A stretch of 64,000 nucleotides of DNA from Proteobacteria bacterium UBA6503 (GCA_002436405.1 DJLZ01000001.1:186713-250712), one strand, 5' to 3'. Shown: positions 33,795 to 42,410, numbered from the stretch's first letter. The notes: generated by a model not told the origin, from the sequence alone. A program made the numbers and translations.

Positions 33795-34760
33795 ATGAAC
33801 ACCGATGCGCCGAGTGAGACGCGTTCAACACAAACTACTGAAGCCCAAGCTGCAGTCGAAAGCTTTAAACTTCATAAAGACAACGGCATTCTTGCCCGCT
33901 TTAAACGCCTGTTTAACCGCAATGGCGCCGAGCGCGATGACGACCTGATTGACCTGGTTAACGCCCGCGAAGAAAATAACGACACGCCTCTTTCGCAAGA
34001 AGAAAAAGCCCTTGTTGCCGCAGCGCTTGAGTTTTCAAACTCAACGGCTGACAGTGCGTCAATTCCCCGTGCAGATATGGTTGCCGTTTCGGCGGATAGT
34101 ACGTTTGACGATATTATTCGTGTGTTTGCTGAGTGCCAACACTCACGCTTGCCTGTAATTCGCGATAATTTGGACGACATCATTGGCTTTATTACCCTTA
34201 AAGACATGGTGGGCTATATTCATTCGAAGAAGAAATTCAACGTTGAAAAAACCCTACGCCCTTGCACCTTTGTGCCCGATAACCTCTCAGTGGCCAAAGT
34301 TCTAGAAATTATGCGTAAGGAAAAAGTTCAAATGGCCATCGTGGTAGATGAATACGGTGGAACGGCTGGCCTAGTCACCTTGAAAGATATTATTGAAATC
34401 TTGATTGGTGAAATGGAAGACGAACACGAAACCGCCACACCAGAAATGCTGACTCAAGTAAGCCCTGACCGCTTGGCTATTGACCCTCGCCTACCGCTTG
34501 AAGACCTTGAAGAGCACCTGAATACTCAGTTTCTGATTGTTGATAGCAACGGCATTGAAGTTGAGCGTGACTTTGAAACTGTGGGCGGCCTTATTTTTGC
34601 CCTAGCGCGTCGCGTCCCTGAAGTGGGTGAAACTTTTGCCACAGGTAACGGCTATGCCCTTACCGTGACCGAAGGTGACGGCCGTCGCCTACAAAAAATT
34701 GAGTTAACTCACGCCCATTCGGCATACCACAAGACACCGAATGGCGAACCTGCTGAATAA
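33795..34760 (+). CDS. CorC/HlyC-family CBS-domain protein
   Basis: The 321-residue soluble protein has two CBS domains (SIPRADMVAVSADSTFDDII to DMVGYIHSKK; TFVPDNLSVAKVLEIMRKEK to DIIEILIGEM), followed by a C-terminal CorC_HlyC transporter-associated domain (SNGIEVERDFETVGGLIFAL). Homologues near ybeY and lnt (CorC/YbeX) are linked to Mg/Co efflux and, more recently, to ribosome metabolism. It lies in the ybeY-corC-lnt order and overlaps the lnt start by 20 bp. Confidence 0.93.
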   Translation: MNTDAPSETRSTQTTEAQAAVESFKLHKDNGILARFKRLFNRNGAERDDDLIDLVNAREENNDTPLSQEEKALVAAALEFSNSTADSASIPRADMVAVSADSTFDDIIRVFAECQHSRLPVIRDNLDDIIGFITLKDMVGYIHSKKKFNVEKTLRPCTFVPDNLSVAKVLEIMRKEKVQMAIVVDEYGGTAGLVTLKDIIEILIGEMEDEHETATPEMLTQVSPDRLAIDPRLPLEDLEEHLNTQFLIVDSNGIEVERDFETVGGLIFALARRVPEVGETFATGNGYALTVTEGDGRRLQKIELTHAHSAYHKTPNGEPAE

Positions 34761-36204
34761 CCTCAAAACAAAACAACCGTGGTGGTGCACAGCCCTTTTA
34801 GGGGCTGTGGCTGCCACTGGTTTTGCTCCACTTTACTTGTGGCCTCTCACTGTTTTTTGCCTTGGCGTGCTTTTCTATAACGCCTTTAATCTACCGCAAA
34901 CCGCTAAGCGTGCTTTTTTAGCTAAGGCCTTTTGGTTTTACTTCGGCTTTTCAGTTGGTGCACTTTGGTGGGTTGGTGGTTCATTCCGTTATACAGATGC
35001 AGGCAACCTTGGCCTTATTGCCGCCCCCTTTGCCGTGGCAGGCATTGCCGCTGGTCTGAGTTTATATGTACTCCCCGCCCTTTATGGCGCATGGCGCTTG
35101 TGGCCTAAAACACCACTTATGCTACGCCCGCCGCTTGTGGCGGCTGCTTGGGTTTTGGTTGAAGTACTGCGCTCGCTCTCAGTTTACGGATTTCCTTGGC
35201 ACCTTGTGGGCTACACCCTTGCGGGGGATGACTATATTTTACAAGCCGCCTCAGTGGGTGGTGTTTGGCTTTTAAGCGTACTTGTTCTACTGCCTGCAGC
35301 AGCCTATGCCGCACGCCCTAAACTAAGCTTTATGCTGTTTTGGATTTTACCTTTATGCATAGCGTATAGCGGTGGCATGGTGCGCCTTGCCAATAAGCCA
35401 GCTATTAACGCCGAGCAAAACATGCACAAGGTGCAGCTTATCCAGCCAAACACTGATCAAAGCCAAAAATGGCAAATCAGCGGTGTAGTCACCGCACAAA
35501 AAGTGCTAAACACCCTGAAAGAGAATGATGCGCCTGAAACGCTCACCGTCTTCCCTGAAGTTGCCGTGACGCTGTTACTTAATAATATTCCAACTTTCCC
35601 GACGTATGTAGGCAATTACCTTGAAGCTGGCAGCGCCGCAGTTATTGGTATTCCGCACGAGGCCATGCAAAACGGGCAGATGGTTTACCTTAACGGAATG
35701 GTTGCCATTAACGCCGCAGGCCAGCAAGTGGATATGTTTGATAAGCAACTGCTCGTACCATTTGGCGAGTTTGTGCCCCTACGTGATTACCTGCCTAGTT
35801 TTATTAAGCAACTTGCCCAAGGGGGCGACTATCGTGGCGGCATTGGCCCGCGGGTGCTAAACCTAGGCGACTTTGGCCAAGCCCTGCCCCTTATTTGTTA
35901 TGAGTCAGCATTTCCTTATGTCGCGCTTAAGGCCGCAAACGACCACCAGCCAAATATGATTATTAACCTCACGAATGATGGCTGGTTTGACGGAACAACT
36001 GGCGGCTACCAACACTTTGCCATTGCGAAGGTACGCTCGGTTGAAACGGGGTTACCACAATTGCGTGTAGCCAACACTGGCATTACAGCCCTCATCGATG
36101 GCTACGGCACCGTGCAGAGTAGTACAAAAATGAGACACATGTCTCAGTTAAACGATTTCATTCCGATACAATCTGATACATTTTTGAAAAACATGCTAAA
36201 GTAA
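34741..36204 (+). CDS. lnt: Apolipoprotein N-acyltransferase
   Basis: Lnt adds the third acyl chain to lipoproteins in the inner membrane. The 487-residue protein has six to seven N-terminal membrane helices and a nitrilase-like periplasmic domain. The catalytic triad is visible as Glu in LTVFPEVAV, Lys in DKQLLVPFGEF and Cys in PLICYESAFP. It overlaps corC. The next gene, 254 bp downstream on the same strand, is the XRE regulator. Confidence 0.96.
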   Translation: MANLLNNLKTKQPWWCTALLGAVAATGFAPLYLWPLTVFCLGVLFYNAFNLPQTAKRAFLAKAFWFYFGFSVGALWWVGGSFRYTDAGNLGLIAAPFAVAGIAAGLSLYVLPALYGAWRLWPKTPLMLRPPLVAAAWVLVEVLRSLSVYGFPWHLVGYTLAGDDYILQAASVGGVWLLSVLVLLPAAAYAARPKLSFMLFWILPLCIAYSGGMVRLANKPAINAEQNMHKVQLIQPNTDQSQKWQISGVVTAQKVLNTLKENDAPETLTVFPEVAVTLLLNNIPTFPTYVGNYLEAGSAAVIGIPHEAMQNGQMVYLNGMVAINAAGQQVDMFDKQLLVPFGEFVPLRDYLPSFIKQLAQGGDYRGGIGPRVLNLGDFGQALPLICYESAFPYVALKAANDHQPNMIINLTNDGWFDGTTGGYQHFAIAKVRSVETGLPQLRVANTGITALIDGYGTVQSSTKMRHMSQLNDFIPIQSDTFLKNMLK

Positions 36205-36458
36205 CAAAATATTTATTTTGGAATACTTTGCGCAAAATAATATGTAAAATTAAGGCCAAAGATTGTGCAATAAACTATTTTTCTATCAATGGTTTATTGA
36301 CAATATACTCATAATGAGACAAAAAGGTCATACAAAGTTATGTCACCCAGAAGTGTTATTCTTTTTACAGAAAAATGCACTTCATAACAAAAATTGGTTT
36401 TGGCTTTGCAACTTTAGTCTGCAGTATGTCGAATTAATTTTTGTAAGCGAGGATTAAA
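36205..36458 (+). promoter_or_regulatory. A/T-rich region upstream of XRE regulator
   Basis: This 254-bp A/T-rich gap has a consensus -35 TTGACA at 36297-36302 with several TATACT/CATAAT-like boxes just after it, none at ideal spacing. GCGAGGA lies before the XRE ATG. A 64-codon open frame inside looks fortuitous. Confidence 0.35.
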
Positions 36459-36872
36459 ATGGTTAAACGTTACTCTTCTGAAAACCCAGACCCGATTGAT
36501 ATTCATGTTGGTCAACGTGTGCGAACGCGCCGTAACCTATTGAGCATGAGCCAAGAAAAACTGGCCGAGGCTTTGGGTATTACTTTTCAGCAAGTTCAAA
36601 AATACGAAAACGGTGTAAACCGCGTAAGCTCAAGCCGTTTGTACAACATTGCCAAAATCATGGGTGTAAGCATTGACTACTTCTTTGAAGGCTTTGGCGA
36701 AAGCCCAAGCACCCCTGCCCTACGTGCCGCTGAAGATAAATCAAACGCCCTTAAAGATGGCGGCGACGTGATGAACTCACGCGAGACCATCAACCTTGTG
36801 CGCCACTACTACGCTATTGAAGATAGCGCCGTGCGTAAAAAGGTGCTTGAGATGATTAAAAGCCTAAGCTAG
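36459..36872 (+). CDS. XRE-family transcriptional regulator
   Basis: The 137-residue protein has a helix-turn-helix (LSMSQEKLAEALGITFQQVQ, with YENGVNRVSSSRLYNIAKIM) at about residues 27-65, followed by an acidic linker and a C-terminal helical tail. It resembles the XRE regulators that follow lnt and precede metK in many alphaproteobacteria. Their targets vary (quorum sensing, surface properties) and cannot be deduced here. It is followed 29 bp later by a small ORF. Confidence 0.9.
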   Translation: MVKRYSSENPDPIDIHVGQRVRTRRNLLSMSQEKLAEALGITFQQVQKYENGVNRVSSSRLYNIAKIMGVSIDYFFEGFGESPSTPALRAAEDKSNALKDGGDVMNSRETINLVRHYYAIEDSAVRKKVLEMIKSLS

Positions 36873-36901
36873 GCATAACCTTCAAAAAACGTGAGGCTAC
36901 G

Positions 36902-37183
36902 ATGCTCCAATTCTCACTGGCTACAGCAAAAAATGGTAAAACGATTATCAAAATCCATCATGATTTTGGTGCCTTCAACTTTTACCTAGTGCCAGATCCA
37001 AATAACCCAGAGTCATTTGGCTGGGCATCAGACCCCCTAATCAAAGATAAAAAGATTGGTGATAAGATTGCCATTCAGGCTGTAAAGTCGATTGCGCAAT
37101 TCACCCGTAATGACCCCGACAATTTGAGTTTTAGCGATATGGTAAATGCCCTGCGCAGCGCTGCGGAGACGCCTGCCGAATAA
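36902..37183 (+). CDS. Hypothetical 93-residue protein
   Basis: This is a soluble, mixed alpha/beta-looking protein (LQFSLATAKNGKTIIKIHHD...; NPESFGWASDPLIKD) without signal, membrane segment or recognised motif. It is probably co-transcribed with the XRE regulator 29 bp upstream and is followed by a good terminator. GTGAGG about 5 bp before the ATG may be the ribosome-binding site. No family is recognised. Confidence 0.65.
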   Translation: MLQFSLATAKNGKTIIKIHHDFGAFNFYLVPDPNNPESFGWASDPLIKDKKIGDKIAIQAVKSIAQFTRNDPDNLSFSDMVNALRSAAETPAE

Positions 37184-37212
37184 GAAGCCACATACCGCTG
37201 AAAAAACAAGCC

Positions 37213-37247
37213 GCCCAATAATAACAATAGGGCGGCTTTTTGTTTTT
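37213..37247 (+). terminator. Terminator of XRE/hypothetical unit
   Basis: AAGCCGCCC pairs with GGGCGGCTT around a loop of about 13 nt, followed by TTTTG and further T. Confidence 0.9.
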
Positions 37248-37289
37248 TTGGATGTAATGAATCCACTTAAACTTTAACAAAACGAAGTA

Positions 37290-37387
37290 TTTTGAAATGA
37301 GAAAACCCTCTTTTAAAGAGTGCCGTGTGTACCCAAAATACTTTGCCAAATACACAAACTCAAGAAAGAGGGTTTAATCGTTCAGAA
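37290..37387. repeat. Palindromic repeat, copy C
   Basis: Outer helix TTTTGAA (37290-37296) pairs with TTCAGAA (37381-37387; one G-U). The internal loop ATGAGA/AATCG is identical to copy A, the inner helix AAACCCTCTTT/AAAGAGGGTTT is 11 bp and perfect, and the apex includes GTGTGTA and TACAC. It lies between convergent genes (the hypothetical gene and phoH), at a break in the normal phoH-ybeY order. The right arm abuts the phoH stop codon. Confidence 0.72.
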
Positions 37388-38443
37388 TTAGTCGCCTAAG
37401 CGCATTTTAAGCTGACGCTCACGCTCATCGTAAGCCTGTACAATGCGTGATACCAACTGGTGACGCACAACGTCCGCTTCAGAGAAACGCACAACTTCAA
37501 TGCCATCAAGGCCTTCTAGCACTTCAAGAACATCCTTCATGCCTGACTTTACGCCACGCTTAAGGTCAATCTGGCTAATATCGCCACTAATCACCATACG
37601 AGAACCTTCACCCAAGCGGGTTAGGAACATCTTCATCTGGGCGGTTGTGGTGTTTTGCGCTTCATCAAGCATGATGAACGCATCAGACAGAGTACGACCA
37701 CGCATGTAAGCAAGCGGAGCAATTTCAATGGCGCCTTGCTCTTGCAGTTGTTTTACTTTTTCTGAGCCTAGCATTTCGTTCATAGCATCAAAGAATGGGC
37801 GTAGGTACGGGTCTACTTTTTCTTCCAAAGTCCCCGGCAAGAAACCAAGGCTTTCACCTGCTTCAACAACAGGGCGGGTTAGAATAATACGGCGCACTTG
37901 CTTGCTCACCAACATATGGATAGCAAGGGCAGTCGCCAAATAGGTTTTACCAGTACCCGCAGGGCCCACACCAAACACAAGCGAGTTTGACTTTAGTGCG
38001 TTCACGTAAACGTGCTGCTGCACCGAACGGGGCGACACTTTTTTGTTAGGTGTTGTAATGAGGGCGTTACCGCTCATAAGGTCGGCTGGGGTAAGGCGGG
38101 TGTTAATGAGGCCATCGGTCAAACGCAAGGCTGCGTCAACCTGTTGAGCTGCGACTGGCAGGCCACTTTCAGCAATTTCGTAAAGGTCTTTTAGGATAAC
38201 GCTGGCTTTTTCGGCTTGTTCTTTATTACCAAAAATCGCGATTTGGTTCCCTCGAACAACAACCTGAACGCCTAGGCGGTCTTCAATCTGAATAAGGTTG
38301 GCATCGTGACGGCCACACACTTCTTGAAGTTTCTGGTTATTTTCGAACTCAAGACGCAAAGAATGTTCTTTGTCTGCACCTTGTTTAGAGCCGTTTTTGT
38401 TGTTTTTAGGGGCTTCTTTTTTAACAGGTTTGCTGGGCGCCAT
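37388..38443 (-). CDS. PhoH-family ATPase
   Basis: The 351-residue PhoH-like protein has an N-terminal KH-like segment (about 30-100) and an ATPase core with Walker A GPAGTGKTYLATALA (about 160), the motif RPVVEAGESLGFLPG, and Walker B AFIMLDEAQNTT. It is proposed to act with YbeY in RNA metabolism. It follows miaB on the minus strand (30 bp gap). Its usual downstream partner ybeY is instead 4 kb away on the plus strand. Confidence 0.95.
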   Translation of the reverse strand: MAPSKPVKKEAPKNNKNGSKQGADKEHSLRLEFENNQKLQEVCGRHDANLIQIEDRLGVQVVVRGNQIAIFGNKEQAEKASVILKDLYEIAESGLPVAAQQVDAALRLTDGLINTRLTPADLMSGNALITTPNKKVSPRSVQQHVYVNALKSNSLVFGVGPAGTGKTYLATALAIHMLVSKQVRRIILTRPVVEAGESLGFLPGTLEEKVDPYLRPFFDAMNEMLGSEKVKQLQEQGAIEIAPLAYMRGRTLSDAFIMLDEAQNTTTAQMKMFLTRLGEGSRMVISGDISQIDLKRGVKSGMKDVLEVLEGLDGIEVVRFSEADVVRHQLVSRIVQAYDERERQLKMRLGD

Positions 38444-38473
38444 TGCAGTGGATGTTCCTTCTGGATTAAGAGG

Positions 38474-39886
38474 TTATGCCACTTCTTCCAGTTCAATCTC
38501 ACCAAGTAAAGAACTAGCAGTAGCATGTGTTATGTTCACACGAATTTGCTGCCCAATCAAGCGTTCATTACCCATCATGTTCACGGCAATATTATGCGGG
38601 GTGCGCCCACGGATTTGCCCTGGCTCACGACCTGTGCTTTCAACCAACACTGAAAGTGTTTTACCCACAAACGATTTATTAAAATCGCCCTGCTGTTGTG
38701 TCAGCAATTCTTGCAGACGGGCAAGACGCTCTTTTTTCACGTCCTGTGGCACTTGGTTTTTCATTTCAGCCGCTGGGGTATTTGGGCGTGGTGAATACAT
38801 GAATGAATAGGCCGATGAGTAATTGACCTCACGCACAAGTTCCATTGTGGCTTCAAAGTCTTCGTCAGTTTCACCAGGGAAGCCCACAATAAAGTCGCCC
38901 GAAATGGCAATATCAGGGCGGGCCATACGCAGTAGGTCAATGGCGTTTAGGTAATCATCTGCTGTGTGTGTACGGTTCATCTCAACCAAGATGCGGTCTG
39001 AGCCTGACTGCACTGGCAAGTGGAAGTACGGCATCAGCTTTGGTTCTTCTGCAAACAGGTTAATAAGCTCGTTATCCAGTTCGCTTGGGTGCGAGGTTGT
39101 AAAACGGATAAGCTCAATACCGTCAATTTTAGCCACAGCGCGCACAAGGCGGGCAAGGTTCCACTCTTCGCCGCTTTCGCCAATGCCGTGGTAGGCATTC
39201 ACGTTTTGGCCAAGGAGGCATACTTCTTTTGCGCCATTTTCGGCAAGGTGCTTAATTTCATCAAGCACGTGTTTTACAGGGCGTGAAAGTTCAACACCAC
39301 GGGTGTACGGCACAACACAATAGGTACAGAATTTATCGCACCCTTCTTGGATGGTCACAAAAGCTGAAGGACCACGCAGGCCTTGCTTTGGCAATGAATC
39401 AAATTTTTCTAGTGATGGAAAGTCCGTATCAAGCACACGCTTACGGAAGCCACGCTCCCAGCCGCTGCGGGCAATAAACTCGGGCAGGCGGTGGTACGTT
39501 TGAGGGCCAAATACGATGTTCACATTTGGCGCACGCTGCATTACTTTGCGGCCCATAGCTTGGCCCATGCAACCACCCACAGCAATCAAAGGTGTTTTTT
39601 TGCTGCCTTTAACATAGCGACCTACATCTGAGAATACTTTATCGTCAGCCTTTTCACGGATGTGGCAGGTGTTCAGAATAATAAGATCAGCTTCAGCTGC
39701 ATTATCAGTTTTAGCAAACCCAAAAGGTGCGAGCACATCTTCCATACGCTCAGCGTCATACACGTTCATTTGGCAACCGTAGCTTTTAATAAAAACGCTG
39801 CGGCCTTCAGCTGTTGATAATTCAGGGCCTTGATTAGTTTGCTCTGGCGTATCAGTAATTGGCGTATCTGTAATTTGAACCTTCAT
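38474..39886 (-). CDS. miaB: tRNA-2-methylthio-N6-dimethylallyladenosine synthase
   Basis: MiaB methylthiolates i6A37 in tRNA. The 470-residue protein has the N-terminal cluster Cys (SYGCQMN, ILNTCHI, GGCMGQ), the radical-SAM motif GCDKFCTYCVVPYTRG, SFMYSPRPNTPA and a C-terminal TRAM domain (about 400-465). The first 15 residues include a direct ITDTPITDTP repeat before the conserved start. It is followed by phoH, as usual. Confidence 0.97.
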   Translation of the reverse strand: MKVQITDTPITDTPEQTNQGPELSTAEGRSVFIKSYGCQMNVYDAERMEDVLAPFGFAKTDNAAEADLIILNTCHIREKADDKVFSDVGRYVKGSKKTPLIAVGGCMGQAMGRKVMQRAPNVNIVFGPQTYHRLPEFIARSGWERGFRKRVLDTDFPSLEKFDSLPKQGLRGPSAFVTIQEGCDKFCTYCVVPYTRGVELSRPVKHVLDEIKHLAENGAKEVCLLGQNVNAYHGIGESGEEWNLARLVRAVAKIDGIELIRFTTSHPSELDNELINLFAEEPKLMPYFHLPVQSGSDRILVEMNRTHTADDYLNAIDLLRMARPDIAISGDFIVGFPGETDEDFEATMELVREVNYSSAYSFMYSPRPNTPAAEMKNQVPQDVKKERLARLQELLTQQQGDFNKSFVGKTLSVLVESTGREPGQIRGRTPHNIAVNMMGNERLIGQQIRVNITHATASSLLGEIELEEVA

Positions 39887-39958
39887 GGGGGACCTCTGTC
39901 ATCTATGGGTAAAAATCGGTTAGTGGTTTATGTAATAAATACATATAAAAATCAACAA

Positions 39959-39999
39959 AAAACCCCTATTCCATTAAGGAACAGGGGTTTGAATCGTTA
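39959..39999 (-). terminator. Terminator of the 40.0-kb membrane-protein gene
   Basis: The stem AACCCCTaTTCC / GGAAcAGGGGTT has a U-run on the minus strand. TAACGA (39994-39999 on the minus strand) stands just before the stem, as at the other cohort loci. Confidence 0.88.
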
Positions 40000-40027
40000 G
40001 GGGTTTTGGGCTAATCACTTACGCTAA

Positions 40028-40465
40028 TTACTTGCGCTTGCGGCCCTTGTTTTTGGGCTCTTGGTAGGTCTGGCCCGTTTGCTTGAAGCCATCAACACGA
40101 CCATCATCCGAAAGGCCGTTTGCAACCCACTGCTCGAACACACGTTCGGCATAGGCTTGCGTGCCGTTGATCACGTCATGCTTATAGGTCACCGTAAAGG
40201 CGCCGGCATTAGCAAAAACGTGCTTGATGACATAGTCACCATTGGCCGTTCTTTCGAGCAGAATGGCATTGTCGCCATCGGCTTTCATCTTCACGGTGCG
40301 AGCATTGCGCAGGGTGTCGGGCCAGTCGGCCAGCTTTTTGTTGCGATAGCTGCGTTGGTAGCTCTGCATCAGCAGATACGCGCCTTTGATTTGGCCGTAA
40401 ACGAAACCAATCGCCAAAAGAATAAACCAGATGGTATCAGGGATACCAAGAAATGATGCATCCAT
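40028..40465 (-). CDS. Single-span membrane protein of unknown function
   Basis: The 145-residue protein has one N-terminal helix (TIWFILLAIGFVYGQIKGAYL) and a hydrophilic remainder with beta-like character (VKMKADGDNAILLERTANGD, FTVTYKHDVINGTQ), ending in a basic tail (EPKNKGRKRK). GAAGGAG lies 7 bp before the ATG. It has its own promoter, a pyrimidine leader and a TAACGA-terminator end, and codon use like deoC. No family is recognised. Confidence 0.72.
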   Translation of the reverse strand: MDASFLGIPDTIWFILLAIGFVYGQIKGAYLLMQSYQRSYRNKKLADWPDTLRNARTVKMKADGDNAILLERTANGDYVIKHVFANAGAFTVTYKHDVINGTQAYAERVFEQWVANGLSDDGRVDGFKQTGQTYQEPKNKGRKRK

Positions 40466-40499
40466 AGGACACTCCTTCTAGAGGGAGGTAAAAATCAGT

Positions 40500-40559
40500 A
40501 GAAAGAAAAGAAGATATGTAAAGAGAGCCGAGTATGTGAAAAACCCGGGCTTAAGTCAA
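40500..40559 (-). promoter_or_regulatory. Promoter and pyrimidine leader of 40.0-kb gene
   Basis: On the minus strand TTGACT (40554-40559) and CATACT (40531-40536) have a 17-bp spacer containing CCCGGG. A 15-nt pyrimidine-only run follows at 40500-40514. Confidence 0.68.
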
Positions 40560-40568
40560 CAAAATTAC

Positions 40569-41033
40569 TTACAGAACAAACTGATACACAATGGCATCTT
40601 CAGCCGGGATAGCCCCTTGGGCACGGTAATAGCCAGGGCGCTTACCCGCCTCAACACCGCCAGCCTTTTGGTAAAACGCACGGGCATTGGTATTACTTTG
40701 GCGTACTTCTAGGTAGACCGAGCTTACCTCAAGCTCGCGCGCAACATCAAACATGGCCTCTAAAAGCGCCTTAGCTACTCCCTTTTTACGGCCCTCTGGC
40801 ACCACACCAATGGTCAGAATGTCCGCCACTGCTTTAGGGGCACCTTGAATAAGGCTATAGCCCACATCTTCCCCCTCAACCGACACAATATGGCCATAAA
40901 CATAAGGGACCGACATCATGCCCTGAATATCAGCGGCTGGCCACGGGTCTTCAGGAAAAATACGTGCTTCTAGCTTTGCCATCAGCGGGGCATCTTCAAT
41001 GGTCGCTGTGCGGATTTCAGGTTTCGAGGTCAT
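40569..41033 (-). CDS. rimI: Ribosomal-protein-alanine N-acetyltransferase RimI-like
   Basis: This 154-residue GNAT acetyltransferase begins IRTATIEDAPLMAKLEARIFPEDPW. It has the acetyl-CoA loop VVPEGRKKGVAKALLEAM and the C-terminal VYLEVRQSNTNARAFYQKAG. Its position after tsaB (38 bp) is the standard pairing and supports RimI over other GNAT proteins. Confidence 0.93.
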   Translation of the reverse strand: MTSKPEIRTATIEDAPLMAKLEARIFPEDPWPAADIQGMMSVPYVYGHIVSVEGEDVGYSLIQGAPKAVADILTIGVVPEGRKKGVAKALLEAMFDVARELEVSSVYLEVRQSNTNARAFYQKAGGVEAGKRPGYYRAQGAIPAEDAIVYQFVL

Positions 41034-41070
41034 TACATTTTGCCTTACTGGCTATAATTACTGGCTATCT

Positions 41071-41709
41071 TTACTGATTAGCCACTTTTTTATAGGTGAG
41101 TGGTCTGATATACGCTGCCTTTGCCGGAAACACCGCATATCCATCGGCAAACAACTGCCAAAACGCCATAGGTGTTGCGGTCTTAGCTTCAATATTAACG
41201 TTTGAGGTATCCCCCACAAAAAGTGAGCCTACAGGCGCACGCTCTAGCGCTTCAGGCAGGCTTTGGGTGATGGCATCGGCATGTGGTTTGCCGTTTTTAT
41301 CAAATGATTGGGTGTAAATATCAGTGCCTACAGCTTCAAGCAGCACAGTGACATCGCGCCCCTGCCCTGTGTGCGGGTGCGCCAGAGCCTGCATACCGTT
41401 AAGGCCGTAAACTTTAAGGCCCAAGCTAAGTTCAAGTGCTTTAGCCGCCGCCAAACCAATACGGATACTGGTAAACGACCCAGGCCCCTGGTTAAACAGA
41501 ATACCACCGAGTTCAGGCCAGTCCATTTGGGCTGATTGCAGCACATTTTGCATTTCAGGCTGTAGGCGCGCCGCCATATCGCGGAAAACAGCTTCTGAGA
41601 AACTGCTCAGAACCTTACCATCAGCAATCACAGCCAACGAAAGCGTGTCATTGGCGGTATCAATCAAAAGGTAAGGTTTTTTAAGGGCTTCAGCTGTGGG
41701 TTTTGTCAT
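41071..41709 (-). CDS. tsaB: tRNA threonylcarbamoyladenosine biosynthesis protein TsaB
   Basis: TsaB is the ASKHA-fold partner of TsaD in t6A37 synthesis. The 212-residue protein has the N-terminal YLLIDTANDTLSLAVIADG, the central ILFNQGPGSFTSIRIGLAAAKAL motif and a short C-terminal domain. It heads a tsaB-rimI unit. Confidence 0.95.
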   Translation of the reverse strand: MTKPTAEALKKPYLLIDTANDTLSLAVIADGKVLSSFSEAVFRDMAARLQPEMQNVLQSAQMDWPELGGILFNQGPGSFTSIRIGLAAAKALELSLGLKVYGLNGMQALAHPHTGQGRDVTVLLEAVGTDIYTQSFDKNGKPHADAITQSLPEALERAPVGSLFVGDTSNVNIEAKTATPMAFWQLFADGYAVFPAKAAYIRPLTYKKVANQ

Positions 41710-41842
41710 TTTTAAGGCCTTTTTTACGCTTTAATATATTTTAGCAACATTATGCGCTAAAATGTCAGGGAAAACTTGTGTTATCTACTATAATACAATA
41801 GGGAAATGATAACTAGTCCTAGGTAAGGGAGATTATAGACGC
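41710..41842 (+). promoter_or_regulatory. Divergent region tsaB / mini rod-like gene
   Basis: This gap holds a perfect TATAAT at 41790-41795 followed by an overlapping TACAAT on the plus strand, about 50 bp before the ATG at 41843. No good -35 is seen. AAGGGAG precedes the ATG by about 14 bp. Confidence 0.4.
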
Positions 41843-42208
41843 ATGGTAAGCGCATTAAACGTGGCCGCAGCTGGCCTATTCAATTCACAGCAGAGCTTTA
41901 ATAACTCTGCCGTTCAGTTTATTAACAGTTTTACGCCCGTCCTTGGTGCCTCTTCAGGCGACGGACAGGCCATTCAGCAAATTAGCCAATTGCCAGTTGA
42001 ACCGGGCACAAACCCGTTTGCAGGCACGCCTATTAGTGGCGAAACACTCGTTGCAGCAAGCACAGCGCAGCTTTTTAGCCCGTCGGCTACTGACCCGACA
42101 CAGGCGCTGTTTAACTTGCTTCAGAGCGAAACAGCATTTTCAGCGAATATTGCTGCGTTCTCACGCATTTCAGAGGTTGAAGACAGCCTCCTAGATATTA
42201 TGGCGTAA
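41843..42208 (+). CDS. Mini flagellar-rod/hook-like protein
   Basis: The 121-residue protein has an N-terminal helix ALNVAAAGLFNSQQSFNNSAVQFINS and a C-terminal helix LFNLLQSETAFSANIAAFSRISE. These resemble the D0 helices of flagellar axial proteins (AL..A..GL...; ...E...F.AN......). The middle is short and Gly/Pro/Ser-rich. Normal FlgB/FlgC rod proteins have the asparagine-rich ENIAN motif, which is absent. It stands alone with its own terminator and no flagellar genes nearby. The resemblance is inference; I know no function. Confidence 0.6.
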   Translation: MVSALNVAAAGLFNSQQSFNNSAVQFINSFTPVLGASSGDGQAIQQISQLPVEPGTNPFAGTPISGETLVAASTAQLFSPSATDPTQALFNLLQSETAFSANIAAFSRISEVEDSLLDIMA

Positions 42209-42243
42209 TTTATCGCCAACACGTTCTTTCAGACGAAGTCATG

Positions 42244-42275
42244 AAGGCCGATAGGGTTCTCCTATCGGCCTTTTT
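42244..42275 (+). terminator. Terminator after mini rod-like gene
   Basis: A 12-bp perfect stem (AAGGCCGATAGG and complement), 5-nt loop, TTTTT. Confidence 0.93.
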
Positions 42276-42410
42276 GATGCGAAATGGTTAATAGACATAT
42301 TGGTTATTGTTAAATCGTCACTCAAAAAACACAGCGCCACGGCGACTTCCTGAAAATCAGCAAAAAACGGGGCGGATTAGTGTTTACGACCCCCTATTTT
42401 GAGGAGTACA

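Noticed and set aside
36263..36457. 64-codon ORF before the XRE regulator
   Set aside because: A/T-rich, with no ribosome-binding site and a composition typical of non-coding sequence.
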